Of a stretch of 6,621 nt of DNA, positions 1 through 5,925 are shown piece after piece. Where the stretch lies: positions 1-6,621 of the forward strand of contig JAUQYY010000240.1 in assembly GCA_030587505.1 (NCBI GenBank), written 5' to 3'. This stretch comes from Candidatus Sigynarchaeota archaeon (GTDB lineage: Archaea; Asgardarchaeota; Jordarchaeia; Jordarchaeales; Jordarchaeaceae). The translations under genes were made by a program, and so were the position numbers. A model generated the notes under the pieces. It was not told the DNA's origin. It made no database searches and saw only the letters and a program-made list of their open reading frames with translations. Positions within the stretch are counted from its first letter, which is position 1; each line of letters begins with the position of its first letter.

Positions 1-227
1 CGCGGCTCAAGTGTCCTTCCGGAATCGAAGAGGAGTTTATAGTCGTGGAGGTTAGTTCACCCCCTGTTGGAGGTAAGGCCAACCGGGAATTGGTAAGGGC
101 GCTGGCGAAACTTCTTGGGGTCTCCTCCAGTAATGTTAGCATTGTTAAAGGCATCAAGAACAGGAGCAAGGTGGTCAGAGTTTCAGGAGTTTCCATTGAC
201 CTGGTTAAAGAGAGGTTGGGGGTCTGA
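1..227 (+). CDS. DUF167 / YggU-family protein (UPF0235), 5'-truncated
   Basis: This is the C-terminal part (74 codons visible, reading from base 3) of a small protein of the DUF167/YggU family. The window edge removes its start. The family signature is clear: the segment SPPVGGKAN (bases about 57-83) matches the conserved proline, glycine and G-K-A-N core. It is followed by an amphipathic helix (RELVRALAKLLGV), a serine-rich turn and the strand pattern SIVKGIKNRSKVVRV, with the usual lysine/arginine-rich turn. Family members are usually about 75-105 residues, so only a short N-terminal stretch is missing. A GTG at 45 lies in frame but is internal, because the reading frame stays open to the window edge and the residues before it fit the first family strand. 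The molecular function of the family is not established. The gene converges on the DNA ligase gene with a 57-bp gap; no shared operon is implied. Confidence 0.85.
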   Translation, partial: RLKCPSGIEEEFIVVEVSSPPVGGKANRELVRALAKLLGVSSSNVSIVKGIKNRSKVVRVSGVSIDLVKERLGV

Positions 228-284
228 ACTAGAACGTGCTCCCCGAATTTCTCCAGACACCAGTTCGGATGGGTTGCCACCCCA

Positions 285-2048
285 CTATTTGTTTGACTGG
301 GTTTTTATTTGTTCTCTGTACATTTGTATTATTTCATCCACTGTTGTCGCTTCCTCGGGGCTCTTATCGTCTCTCCACCTTCCAGTGAATCTGGGAAATC
401 TCACAGCTATCCCGCTGTCCGTTTTTATGACCCCGTAAGCTGCGGTGTGTACCTGGCTCAGTGTGTACTCGCTGCCTATTATCTCAATAACTTTCGCCGG
501 GGTGAACCACACGTCCGCCTCTAGCTTCGAGTCGACCCTAGGATGCTTGTGTTCTATCCTGTATTTTTCGAGCATTTCTGGTAACGCCTCCAGGTCTGTG
601 TCGCTGAAGCCTGTTCCCACCTTTGATATCGTCCTGAACATATCTTGTTCGGGGTCGTACACTGCTACCAGTAGTGCTCCGTAGGTTCCCGCTCTTTTTC
701 CTCTTCCCATAAATGCGCCCACTATCACCGTGTCTATGGTGTCTATCATTTCGGTTTTGTATTCCCGTTTGTACTTTATCCACTTGAAACCCCTGCTTCC
801 CGCTTCGTAAATGGAGTCTGGCTGTATCGACTTCGCCATCAGGCCCTCGCATCCAGTCTCTATGGCCTCCTCAAAGAAGGTTTCAAAATCTTCAGGATTG
901 TCCACAAGTTTGGCTTTGACGGGTTTTATCCTGTCGTTTTCCTCAGCGATTTCCTCTAGTTTTCGCCTTCTCTCAGGATAGGGGGTCATCGTGTAGTCGG
1001 TGTCATCAACCAGAAGCAGGTCGAAGAGGTTTATGCTCGCGGGATATTCCTCCACCGCTTCTTTTATCCCGTATTTTCGCCTACGACGCATCAGCGTTTG
1101 GAACGGTAGTAGCTCCCCCGTCTGCGGATCGAAAGCAACTATTTCGCCCTCAACAATCGCCTTTTCCGGTTTAATGTTGTTTCTGATCAGCTCTGCGATG
1201 TCCGGATACTGCTCCGTTATGTTTTCGAGTCGGCGAGAGTACAACATAACCTCACCGTTATTCTTGTGCGCTTGGACCCTCTCCCCGTCAAGCTTGTACT
1301 CCACGGCGCACTCACCCTGCATCTTCTCCAAAATCTCTTCGGGGGTGGAAAGCCGCTGAGCGAGCATCATCCTAACCGGTTTCCCGAGAGTAACCCTAAA
1401 GTTTTTTACGGCTTCCAAACCCTCGGTGGCGAGCGTCTTCGCCACAAGTCCAAGGTCCGAAGTGATGTTGAAAGCTCTCTCCAGTATAGGCCTGTTTTCT
1501 TTTTCTCCCGTGTACGCTATCGCCAGGGCGTCGAGTATAGTGTACTCGGCGATGCCCAGACGCAGAGCGCCAACAACCATCCTTATTATGTATTTCGCCT
1601 CCTTAGGTGTGCCGTCAAGCAGAAGCCGCGAGAGCAGTCTGAGTTTTGTTTCAACGGATCCCGTCCCCGCAGCCCTCGCTATCTTGTCTAGAGTTTCATA
1701 AACATCCAGAACCTCTAACGGCTTTTGGAAAAGAGAGGTTTGTTTTTTGCTTTCCAGGATTTGTTCTGTAACTAATCCCAAGTCCCCCGTTTTCTTAAGC
1801 TTCTCCTCAACTTCACCCACACTTCTGCCCGAAGCCATTGCCACACTACGAACAGCCAGTTTTTCCGCCAGGCCCAGCTCTATCGGAACAAACAGGGGAT
1901 ACAATCTCCCAGTCGTGAGGTAAACCACCTTGTCAATCAAATCCTTGGGAGTCTCACGGAAAAGCTGAACCAGAAGATCAGTCATCTCCAAACGCTTAGA
2001 CGTCGCCTCTATTTTCTCGTAGAAATCTGCCATCACCGAGAATCTCAT
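285..2048 (-). CDS. lig: ATP-dependent DNA ligase, archaeal type
   Basis: Seals nicks in duplex DNA using ATP through a lysyl-AMP intermediate; in archaea it joins Okazaki fragments and completes repair. The predicted protein is 587 residues, normal for archaeal replicative ligases (about 550-610). An N-terminal DNA-binding domain (about 1-210) is followed by the nucleotidyltransferase domain and a C-terminal OB-fold. Motif I is EYKLDGERVQ with the AMP-accepting lysine at 252. Motif III is the SRR-containing segment near 271. Motif IIIa is VEGEIVAFD near 299-307, motif IV is CEGLMAKS near 400-407, motif V is KWIKYK at 422-427, and motif VI is VRFPRF near 549-554. All catalytic motifs look intact. 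The frame extends 10 codons upstream to 2078. I chose the ATG at 2048 because GGAGGAG (complement of 2054-2060) lies 5 nt before it, and because MRFSVMADFYEK matches the usual N-terminus. It is a single gene, convergent with the DUF167 gene and divergent from AMP phosphorylase. Confidence 0.96.
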   Translation of the reverse strand: MRFSVMADFYEKIEATSKRLEMTDLLVQLFRETPKDLIDKVVYLTTGRLYPLFVPIELGLAEKLAVRSVAMASGRSVGEVEEKLKKTGDLGLVTEQILESKKQTSLFQKPLEVLDVYETLDKIARAAGTGSVETKLRLLSRLLLDGTPKEAKYIIRMVVGALRLGIAEYTILDALAIAYTGEKENRPILERAFNITSDLGLVAKTLATEGLEAVKNFRVTLGKPVRMMLAQRLSTPEEILEKMQGECAVEYKLDGERVQAHKNNGEVMLYSRRLENITEQYPDIAELIRNNIKPEKAIVEGEIVAFDPQTGELLPFQTLMRRRRKYGIKEAVEEYPASINLFDLLLVDDTDYTMTPYPERRRKLEEIAEENDRIKPVKAKLVDNPEDFETFFEEAIETGCEGLMAKSIQPDSIYEAGSRGFKWIKYKREYKTEMIDTIDTVIVGAFMGRGKRAGTYGALLVAVYDPEQDMFRTISKVGTGFSDTDLEALPEMLEKYRIEHKHPRVDSKLEADVWFTPAKVIEIIGSEYTLSQVHTAAYGVIKTDSGIAVRFPRFTGRWRDDKSPEEATTVDEIIQMYREQIKTQSNK

Positions 2049-2053
2049 TTCAA

Positions 2054-2060
2054 CTCCTCC
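2054..2060 (-). promoter_or_regulatory. Shine-Dalgarno of the DNA ligase gene
   Basis: On the minus strand this reads GGAGGAG, a strong match to the archaeal 16S 3' end, 5 nt before the ATG at 2048. It decides the start: the longer frame beginning at 2078 would place this site inside the coding sequence. Confidence 0.8.
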
Positions 2061-2221
2061 GCTACGAAAACGCCACATAACGTACTCTATGTAACTCTTG
2101 AAACTATGAGCTTAAAATCATTCTCCTTAGCCGCCGACGGAAAAATTTTACCAAAGCACGCGAAACGGGAAGCGTCACCAACCCTAACCCGGTCTGGCCA
2201 CCACGATAACCTGCATCTGTT

Positions 2222-2238
2222 GATTATAAACTTTCCCC
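2222..2238 (-). promoter_or_regulatory. Candidate BRE/TATA promoter for DNA ligase
   Basis: Read on the minus strand, a purine-rich GGGGAAAG (complement of 2231-2238) is followed directly by TTTATAATC (complement of 2222-2230). This is the order of an archaeal BRE and TATA box. Transcription would start about 25 nt further on, near 2200, giving a leader of about 150 nt before the ligase ATG. That is long for archaea, so a nearer, weaker box cannot be excluded. Confidence 0.35.
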
Positions 2239-2376
2239 TCCAGAAGAGTCAAAATAACAAACAGCGCAGATAACTTCATTAATAAAAGCATTCAAATTAA
2301 GTATAAGTCAACCCGAATGTTACGAACACTAAAGTAGGGTTCTTGAACTCGGAACGGAAACAAGATAAGAGTAAAC

Positions 2377-2410
2377 AATACTTAAATTTTTATAAACACA
2401 GTATTAAGTA
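2377..2410 (+). promoter_or_regulatory. Candidate AMP phosphorylase promoter with inverted repeat around the TATA box
   Basis: TTTATAAA at 2389-2396 resembles an archaeal TATA box and would place the transcript start near 2420, about 65 nt before the ATG at 2486. The box sits between TACTTAA (2379-2385) and its reverse complement TTAAGTA (2404-2410), centred on the TATA box. A further TTAAGTAT lies upstream at 2297-2304. This layout would suit an operator where a repressor blocks TBP/TFB access. The TATA call is moderate; the operator is inference. Confidence 0.4.
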
Positions 2411-2485
2411 CCAGAAAAGCATCCTCGCGTATAGAAACCGGCGGACAGAACAGCGATAAGCCATCCCTCAGCCCGTGAATTCTTA

Positions 2486-4024
2486 ATGAAGGGAACAACG
2501 TTGAATCTAAAGGTTAAACTTGTCGACATTTTCACCGGCGGAAAGGCCGTTCTCCTCAACCAAGACGACGCCATGAGTCTTGGGGTTAGACCCCACGATA
2601 GGGTAAAGGTGAAAGCGCTGAAAAAAGAGCTTACAGCAATAGTGAACATAACACGCTCCTACGTAGACCAAGGAGAGATCGGCATCACCCCACCCATAAA
2701 GAATTTCTTCAACTGCAGCAGCGGGGAAACCTTGGAAGTAACAACCACAAGCATACCCCTATCCATGGAGTACATCCACAAAAAAATGAGAGGGGAAACA
2801 CTAAACTATGAACAGATACACGAAATCGTCCAAGACATAGTAGATGGAGAACTGAGCGAGATCGAAATAGCGGCTTTTGTCCTCGCACAGCAGTTCGTAG
2901 GTATGAGTATGGACGAAACCGAATACCTCACACGCTCCATGGTTGAAACCGGAGAAAAAATCGACTTTGACGAACCCGCGTTCGACAAGCACAGCGCTGG
3001 AGGAGTGCCAGGTAACAAGGTCAGCCTTCTAATCGTTCCCATCGTTGCTGCCTCCGGACTATTGATTCCCAAGACCAGCAGTAAGGCGATCACTAGTCCG
3101 AGTGGGACAGCGGACACCATGGAGGTCCTAGCTCCCGTGAGCTTCGGGGCAGACGAGCTTCAGGAGATAGTTAAAAAGACGAGGGGAGTTCTGGTTTGGG
3201 GCGGCGCGCTAAACCTTGCGCCCGCGGATGATTTAATCATTCAGGTCGAGCACCCCCTTCGAATCGACCCCGTTTCCCAGATGATTGCTAGCATCATCGC
3301 CAAAAAGTGTTCGGTTGGAATCGACAACCTGGTTTTGGACATTCCAGTGGGAGAAGGCACCAAGATGAAAACCATGGAGGAGGCTGAGCGATTCGCGAAC
3401 GTGTTTGTAGAAATTGGAAAAAGGTTAGGAATAGTGACCTATTGTGGGATCACTTACGGTGGTCAGCCAGTTGGCCACGCTGTGGGCCCCGCGCTTGAGG
3501 CGAAGGAAGCGCTCGAAGCCCTAATGGGTGGTGGGCCCACCAGCCTTGTTGAGAAGTCAACAGCGCTAGCGGGTTTCCTTCTGGAACTGGGGGGCGTTGC
3601 ACCCAGGAACAAGGGTCAGGATTACGCTAAGGAAACACTCAGAAGCGGAAAGGCTTTGAAAAAGATGCGAGAGATAATCGAGGCGCAGGGTGGCGATCCA
3701 AACGTGAGACCCGAGGACATCCCCATCGGTGATCACGTTGCAGGCATAGAAGCGAACGCAGACGGGTACGTAACCCACGTGGACAACAGGATTATAACTG
3801 AGATCGCACGAGCGGCTGGCGCGCCCCGGGATAAGGGAGCAGGTGTGGTTTTAAACTACAAGATCGGCTATAAGGTGTCTAGAGGAGACAGGCTGATGAA
3901 CATTTACGCTGAGAGGGAGAGTAAACTCCGCGAGGCGATGGCGATAGCAACGAGAAACACACCCATAATTGTCGAGGGCATGCTGCTCCAAAGATACCCC
4001 AAGTACGGTGGGAGAGTAGGTTGA
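2486..4024 (+). CDS. deoA: AMP phosphorylase (archaeal thymidine phosphorylase family)
   Basis: Catalyses phosphorolysis of AMP (also CMP and UMP in characterised archaeal enzymes) to the base plus ribose 1,5-bisphosphate. An isomerase and type III RuBisCO then carry the sugar into central metabolism. The protein is 512 residues; the Thermococcus enzyme is about 503. An N-terminal extension domain (about 1-85) separates this archaeal class from bacterial thymidine phosphorylase. A helical domain starts near 95. The phosphate/nucleotide loop KHSAGGVPGNK is at 168-178 and the family signature SSKAITSPSGTAD at 198-210. D261 in LRIDPVSQ is the likely proton donor, by recalled alignment with an offset of about five. 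K293 and S269 fit expected binding positions. The C-terminal PYNP_C-like domain covers about 420-490. The ATG at 2486 is the only good start: an in-frame TAG lies at 2432 and no GTG or TTG lies between. The ribosome site is weak (GTGA at 2475-2478). Often annotated simply as thymidine phosphorylase. No isomerase or RuBisCO gene is in the window. Confidence 0.94.
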   Translation: MKGTTLNLKVKLVDIFTGGKAVLLNQDDAMSLGVRPHDRVKVKALKKELTAIVNITRSYVDQGEIGITPPIKNFFNCSSGETLEVTTTSIPLSMEYIHKKMRGETLNYEQIHEIVQDIVDGELSEIEIAAFVLAQQFVGMSMDETEYLTRSMVETGEKIDFDEPAFDKHSAGGVPGNKVSLLIVPIVAASGLLIPKTSSKAITSPSGTADTMEVLAPVSFGADELQEIVKKTRGVLVWGGALNLAPADDLIIQVEHPLRIDPVSQMIASIIAKKCSVGIDNLVLDIPVGEGTKMKTMEEAERFANVFVEIGKRLGIVTYCGITYGGQPVGHAVGPALEAKEALEALMGGGPTSLVEKSTALAGFLLELGGVAPRNKGQDYAKETLRSGKALKKMREIIEAQGGDPNVRPEDIPIGDHVAGIEANADGYVTHVDNRIITEIARAAGAPRDKGAGVVLNYKIGYKVSRGDRLMNIYAERESKLREAMAIATRNTPIIVEGMLLQRYPKYGGRVG

Positions 4025-4263
4025 ACAATAATGCAGTAAAGTAAGCTTGAGATAAGCTGCATAGATACGTGAACACATCCAACACCGTCTCCAAAACTAA
4101 TCCCTTAGTTCCCTCACCAAAGTACACCCGAAACCGCGAAGAAAAAACCAGCCAAAAACTTAAACCCTCCCGCATCAAAAATCTCAAGCATACGGAAATG
4201 AAAACAACTAAACTCAGAAAACAGGATAAGCAAAACACAGAAAAACAGCTCCCGGGGCATAAA

Positions 4264-4279
4264 AAAGTATTAATACTTT
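4264..4279. repeat. 16-bp perfect palindrome AAAGTATTAATACTTT
   Basis: The two 8-bp halves AAAGTATT and AATACTTT are exact reverse complements with no spacer. Such sites usually bind a dimeric regulator or form a cruciform. It lies 240 bp downstream of AMP phosphorylase and about 220 bp upstream of the psmB TATA-like box, so which gene it might serve is unclear. The octamer AGTATTAA is shared with the AMP phosphorylase promoter region (2400-2407). Confidence 0.6.
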
Positions 4280-4352
4280 ACCTACCAAGTCAATAAAAAC
4301 AGAAACCACCCAAAGGATAGTAAAAAGAGTTAAAGCTGTGTCAACTAGAACG

Positions 4353-4371
4353 CGGAAGAAGAACTCTTCCG
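4353..4371. repeat. 7-bp hairpin with 5-nt loop
   Basis: CGGAAGA (4353-4359) and TCTTCCG (4365-4371) are exact reverse complements around the loop AGAAC. No T-run follows on the plus strand, so it does not look like a terminator. It stands 21 nt before a second, longer hairpin and may be part of the same structured transcript or leader. Confidence 0.45.
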
Positions 4372-4392
4372 GAGACAAACACAAGCACGAAG

Positions 4393-4433
4393 GCGGAGGA
4401 TTTAAGCAACTCTCATTGCCCGAATCCCACCGC
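4393..4433. repeat. Three-helix irregular hairpin (possible structured RNA element)
   Basis: Three nested helices can be drawn. GCGG (4393-4396) pairs with CCGC (4430-4433). GGATT (4398-4402) pairs with AATCC (4423-4427). GCAA (4406-4409) pairs with TTGC (4416-4419), closing a six-base loop. The internal loops are small (1x2 and 3x3). The shape suits an RNA element, but I recognise no known class: there is no kink-turn signature, no box C/D and no tRNA arm. It lies outside any supported gene and upstream of the predicted psmB transcript start. Confidence 0.35.
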
Positions 4434-4496
4434 TGCGAAAAAATGGTTGACACGCATTCAAACATCCTGAACAGGCGGACACTACACCGCACTCAA

Positions 4497-4505
4497 AAAA
4501 TATAA
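4497..4505 (+). promoter_or_regulatory. Candidate TATA box of psmB
   Basis: AAAATATAA is the best TATA-like match upstream of psmB. With usual archaeal spacing, transcription would begin near 4527-4531, leaving a leader of about 55 nt that starts right at the repeat set described at 4531-4579. Confidence 0.45.
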
Positions 4506-4530
4506 GGAGTGAGGATAATCTAAAGTCAAC

Positions 4531-4579
4531 GAGACCTCGAAAACCTCCGCCTCAAAAGTTCAGGTCTCCTCGAGGTGAT
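4531..4579 (+). promoter_or_regulatory. psmB leader with competing stems over the Shine-Dalgarno
   Basis: Two mutually exclusive pairings use the same 5' segment. GAGACCT (4531-4537) can pair with AGGTCTC (4562-4568), or ACCTCGA (4534-4540) can pair with TCGAGGT (4570-4576). The second stem buries the ribosome site GAGGTGAT (4572-4579); the first leaves it free. The loop also holds an anti-Shine-Dalgarno-like ACCTCC (4543-4548). The pairings are seen directly; any switching role in proteasome expression is inference. Confidence 0.4.
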
Positions 4580-4582
4580 TTG

Positions 4583-5206
4583 ATGAACGGAGACAAAAAA
4601 ATTATGGATAATGTTTACATGACCGGAACCACAACCCTGGGAATCGTCTGCAAAGACGGAGTCGTGCTGGCGACAGAATCACAGGCAACAATGGGAAACG
4701 TGGTAGCAAACATCACAGCACCCAAAATATACAAAATAGCACCCAGAATCTCCATGACCATCTCCGGCAGCGTAGCAGACTGCCAACAAGTAGCAAAAAT
4801 AATGGCAGCAAACCTCAACCTCAGAAAGTATGAACTCGGAAGAGAAGTAACAGTAAAAGCAGCAGCACAACTAACAAGCGTACTCCTATACCAGAACAGA
4901 ATGTACCCCTACGTCAGCATGCTCGTACTAGGCGGAGTCGACGACAGCGGATCACACATCTACACGCTAGACTCCCTAGGAAGCCTACTAGAAGAACCCA
5001 AATTCGGCGCCACAGGATCAGGATCCGTAATAGCATTCGGAGTCCTAGAAGACGAGTACAAAGACGGAATGACCGTAGAAGAAGGAAAAGAACTCGCCAT
5101 AAGAGCAGTAAAAGCAGCCAAAGCCAGAGACACCGCCTCAGGCGGCAGAATACAAATCCACAAAATAACAAAAGAAGGAGTCGAAGAACTAATAATCGAA
5201 GAATAA
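4583..5206 (+). CDS. psmB: Proteasome subunit beta (20S core, catalytic)
   Basis: Catalytic subunit of the archaeal 20S proteasome, an N-terminal nucleophile (Ntn) hydrolase in the cytoplasm. It assembles as beta heptamer rings within an alpha-capped barrel and degrades unfolded or targeted proteins. The precursor is 207 residues. A 15-residue propeptide ends in MTG, and cleavage before TTTLGIV exposes Thr16 as the mature Thr1. In mature numbering, Glu17 and Lys33 (in APKIYKI) are in place. The GSGS loop is at 130-133 and RDTASGG (167-173) supplies the conserved Asp and Ser, so the subunit should be active. I start at ATG 4583 rather than the TTG at 4580, because GAGGTGAT (4572-4579) directly abuts the TTG but leaves 7 nt between its GAGG core and the ATG. 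No alpha subunit or second beta gene is in the window. Codon use is extreme: all of the last 25 codons end in A or C, unlike the next gene. Confidence 0.96.
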   Translation: MNGDKKIMDNVYMTGTTTLGIVCKDGVVLATESQATMGNVVANITAPKIYKIAPRISMTISGSVADCQQVAKIMAANLNLRKYELGREVTVKAAAQLTSVLLYQNRMYPYVSMLVLGGVDDSGSHIYTLDSLGSLLEEPKFGATGSGSVIAFGVLEDEYKDGMTVEEGKELAIRAVKAAKARDTASGGRIQIHKITKEGVEELIIEE

Positions 5207-5249
5207 ACAAACAAAACCCTAAAGCCCCAAAAAGGGCAAAAAACCAAAA

Positions 5250-5257
5250 CTATTTTT
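5250..5257 (+). terminator. T-run after psmB, candidate transcription terminator
   Basis: A run of five T (5252-5256) stands out in a stretch almost devoid of T, 46 nt after the psmB stop codon. Archaeal RNA polymerase ends at T-rich tracts without needing a hairpin. A small GCCC/GGGC hairpin (5224-5227 with 5234-5237) lies just before it. Confidence 0.35.
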
Positions 5258-5391
5258 CAAAACAAAAATCCTCCGACCCCACTTTCTCTCCCAATTCAAA
5301 CAAACACCAACAACATCACCCGCAGCACCACCACAACAAAACCCACAACAGCCCCACAAATATTATCATTAACCCTTTTGGAAAAACAAGC

Positions 5392-5412
5392 TTCTGTTAC
5401 AGACAAACAGAA
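5392..5412. repeat. Inverted repeat TTCTGTT / AACAGAA
   Basis: TTCTGTT (5392-5398) and AACAGAA (5406-5412) are exact reverse complements with a 7-nt spacer. A nested CTGTTACAG palindrome (5394-5402) overlaps the left arm. It lies within the gene-free region left of the skew inversion; it could be a protein-binding site or a chance repeat. Confidence 0.4.
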
Positions 5413-5534
5413 ACAGTTCAAAAAAGTCTAAACCCCTCCTTTTCTGAGCTACAAGTGTCCACCATCAGCAAAACCAGCGAACAAAAACAAGAAGAAACAG
5501 AAAAAGGCAAAGCAAGAAAATAAAACTTCGGGGA

Positions 5535-5582
5535 AGCCCTCGCGCCCCACCGCCCACCGCCGTGACGGCGGCTTACGCCCAC
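5535..5582. repeat. GC-rich island with CCGCCGT-G-ACGGCGG palindrome
   Basis: A short, strongly GC-rich patch interrupts AT-rich flanks. At its centre, CCGCCGT (5557-5563) and ACGGCGG (5565-5571) form a 7-bp inverted repeat around one base. A CTTC-GGG-GAAG mini-hairpin (5526-5536) overlaps its left edge. The island sits immediately left of the strand-composition switch, so it may be an origin element or the end of a junction. No RNA gene was recognised in it. Confidence 0.45.
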
Positions 5583-5911
5583 ACCAACAAAAAAAGAAGA
5601 CCAACAACGACAATGCAAGTGAGGGGGGAAAGCGATTAGTGAGCTTAGTGTGGATTGCGTAGCGTGAGGTTTAACTTCCCCGTTGAATCTATGGTATTTT
5701 GTGAATAAAAATTTTTTGGTTGTTTTCATTGTCTTTTGTTTATATTTTTTATTGTAGAGTTATGGTTACTTGTCGTTTAGTGGTATGCTTCTATTTTATT
5801 GTTTGGGGTGTTTTTTGCGGGGTTATGTGTGTATTTTTTGTGTGTTACTAGGCTTTTTATTGTGTTTTGTTGGAGATTTTTTAACGGTCGACTAGCTAGA
5901 TTCGTTGTGTT

Positions 5912-5916
5912 GGAGG
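5912..5916 (+). promoter_or_regulatory. Shine-Dalgarno of the winged-helix-like gene
   Basis: GGAGG lies 9 nt before the ATG at 5926. It supports this start over the in-frame TTG at 5905, which lies upstream of the site. Confidence 0.6.
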
Positions 5917-5925
5917 CTTGCCTTC

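Larger units (their letters stand above)
2049..2485. other. 437-bp divergent intergenic region between ligase and AMP phosphorylase
   Basis: No credible gene is seen on either strand; short open frames here lack a ribosome site and family features. The stretch is AT-rich toward the right. It contains a possible minus-strand promoter for ligase (2222-2238) and a possible plus-strand promoter for AMP phosphorylase (around 2389-2396). Three copies of a TTAAGTA heptamer also lie here (2297-2303 and 2404-2410 direct, 2379-2385 inverted). No tRNA T-arm or box C/D motif was found by eye. Confidence 0.7.
4025..4579. other. 555-bp gene-free region upstream of psmB
   Basis: I see no credible protein gene. 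The strand is strongly A/C-rich, which opens spurious frames: a lysine-rich 75-codon frame from a GTG at 4069 and a 92-codon minus frame at 4214-4492, neither with a ribosome site or family features. Contents that stand out are a weak hairpin after AMP phosphorylase (AGCTT 4044-4048 with AAGCT 4054-4058), a 16-bp palindrome (4264-4279), two potential RNA hairpins (4353-4371 and 4393-4433), a TATA-like box (4497-4505) and the psmB leader. Confidence 0.7.
5207..5925. other. 719-bp gene-free region with skew inversion; candidate replication origin
   Basis: No credible gene is seen on either strand. The left part is A/C-rich on the + strand: bases 5281-5340 count A25 C25 G2 T8. The right part is G/T-rich: bases 5821-5880 count A7 C2 G16 T35. 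The change falls at about 5610-5625. Next to it are a GC-rich island with a 15-nt palindrome (5535-5582) and an AT-rich tract (about 5700-5760) that could unwind easily. C excess changing to G excess, left to right, is the expected sign of a bidirectional origin. I could not find a clear copy of the archaeal origin recognition box. An assembly join or inversion end would also produce this flip. Confidence 0.4.

Noticed and set aside
538..852. 104-codon minus-strand frame inside the ligase gene
   Set aside because: It is in a different frame of the same strand as an intact, motif-complete ligase and is therefore a shadow.
2049..2078. Longer DNA ligase N-terminus starting at 2078
   Set aside because: The extra ten residues do not resemble ligase N-termini and the strong GGAGGAG ribosome site would lie inside them; ATG 2048 fits better.
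4069..4296. 75-codon lysine-rich frame from a GTG
   Set aside because: No ribosome site, no recognisable fold, and its amino-acid make-up is what A-rich noncoding DNA gives.
4398..4433. Possible tRNA T-arm around CCCGAATCCC
   Set aside because: It lacks the TTC of the T-loop, and no acceptor, D-arm or anticodon arm can be drawn around it.
4214..4492. 92-codon minus-strand frame upstream of psmB
   Set aside because: It arises from the G/T-rich complement of an A/C-rich stretch, has no ribosome site and overlaps the potential RNA hairpins.
4914..5247. Minus-strand frames antisense to psmB, rich in Leu/Arg or Ser
   Set aside because: They are shadows of psmB caused by its strong A/C third-position bias, which removes stops on the other strand.
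5418..5729. 103-codon minus-strand frame across the skew switch
   Set aside because: Low-complexity composition, no family resemblance, no ribosome site, and it spans the GC island and AT-rich tract.
5207..5925. CRISPR array or mobile element in the gap
   Set aside because: No regularly spaced direct repeats, no transposase frame and no terminal inverted repeats with target duplications were seen.
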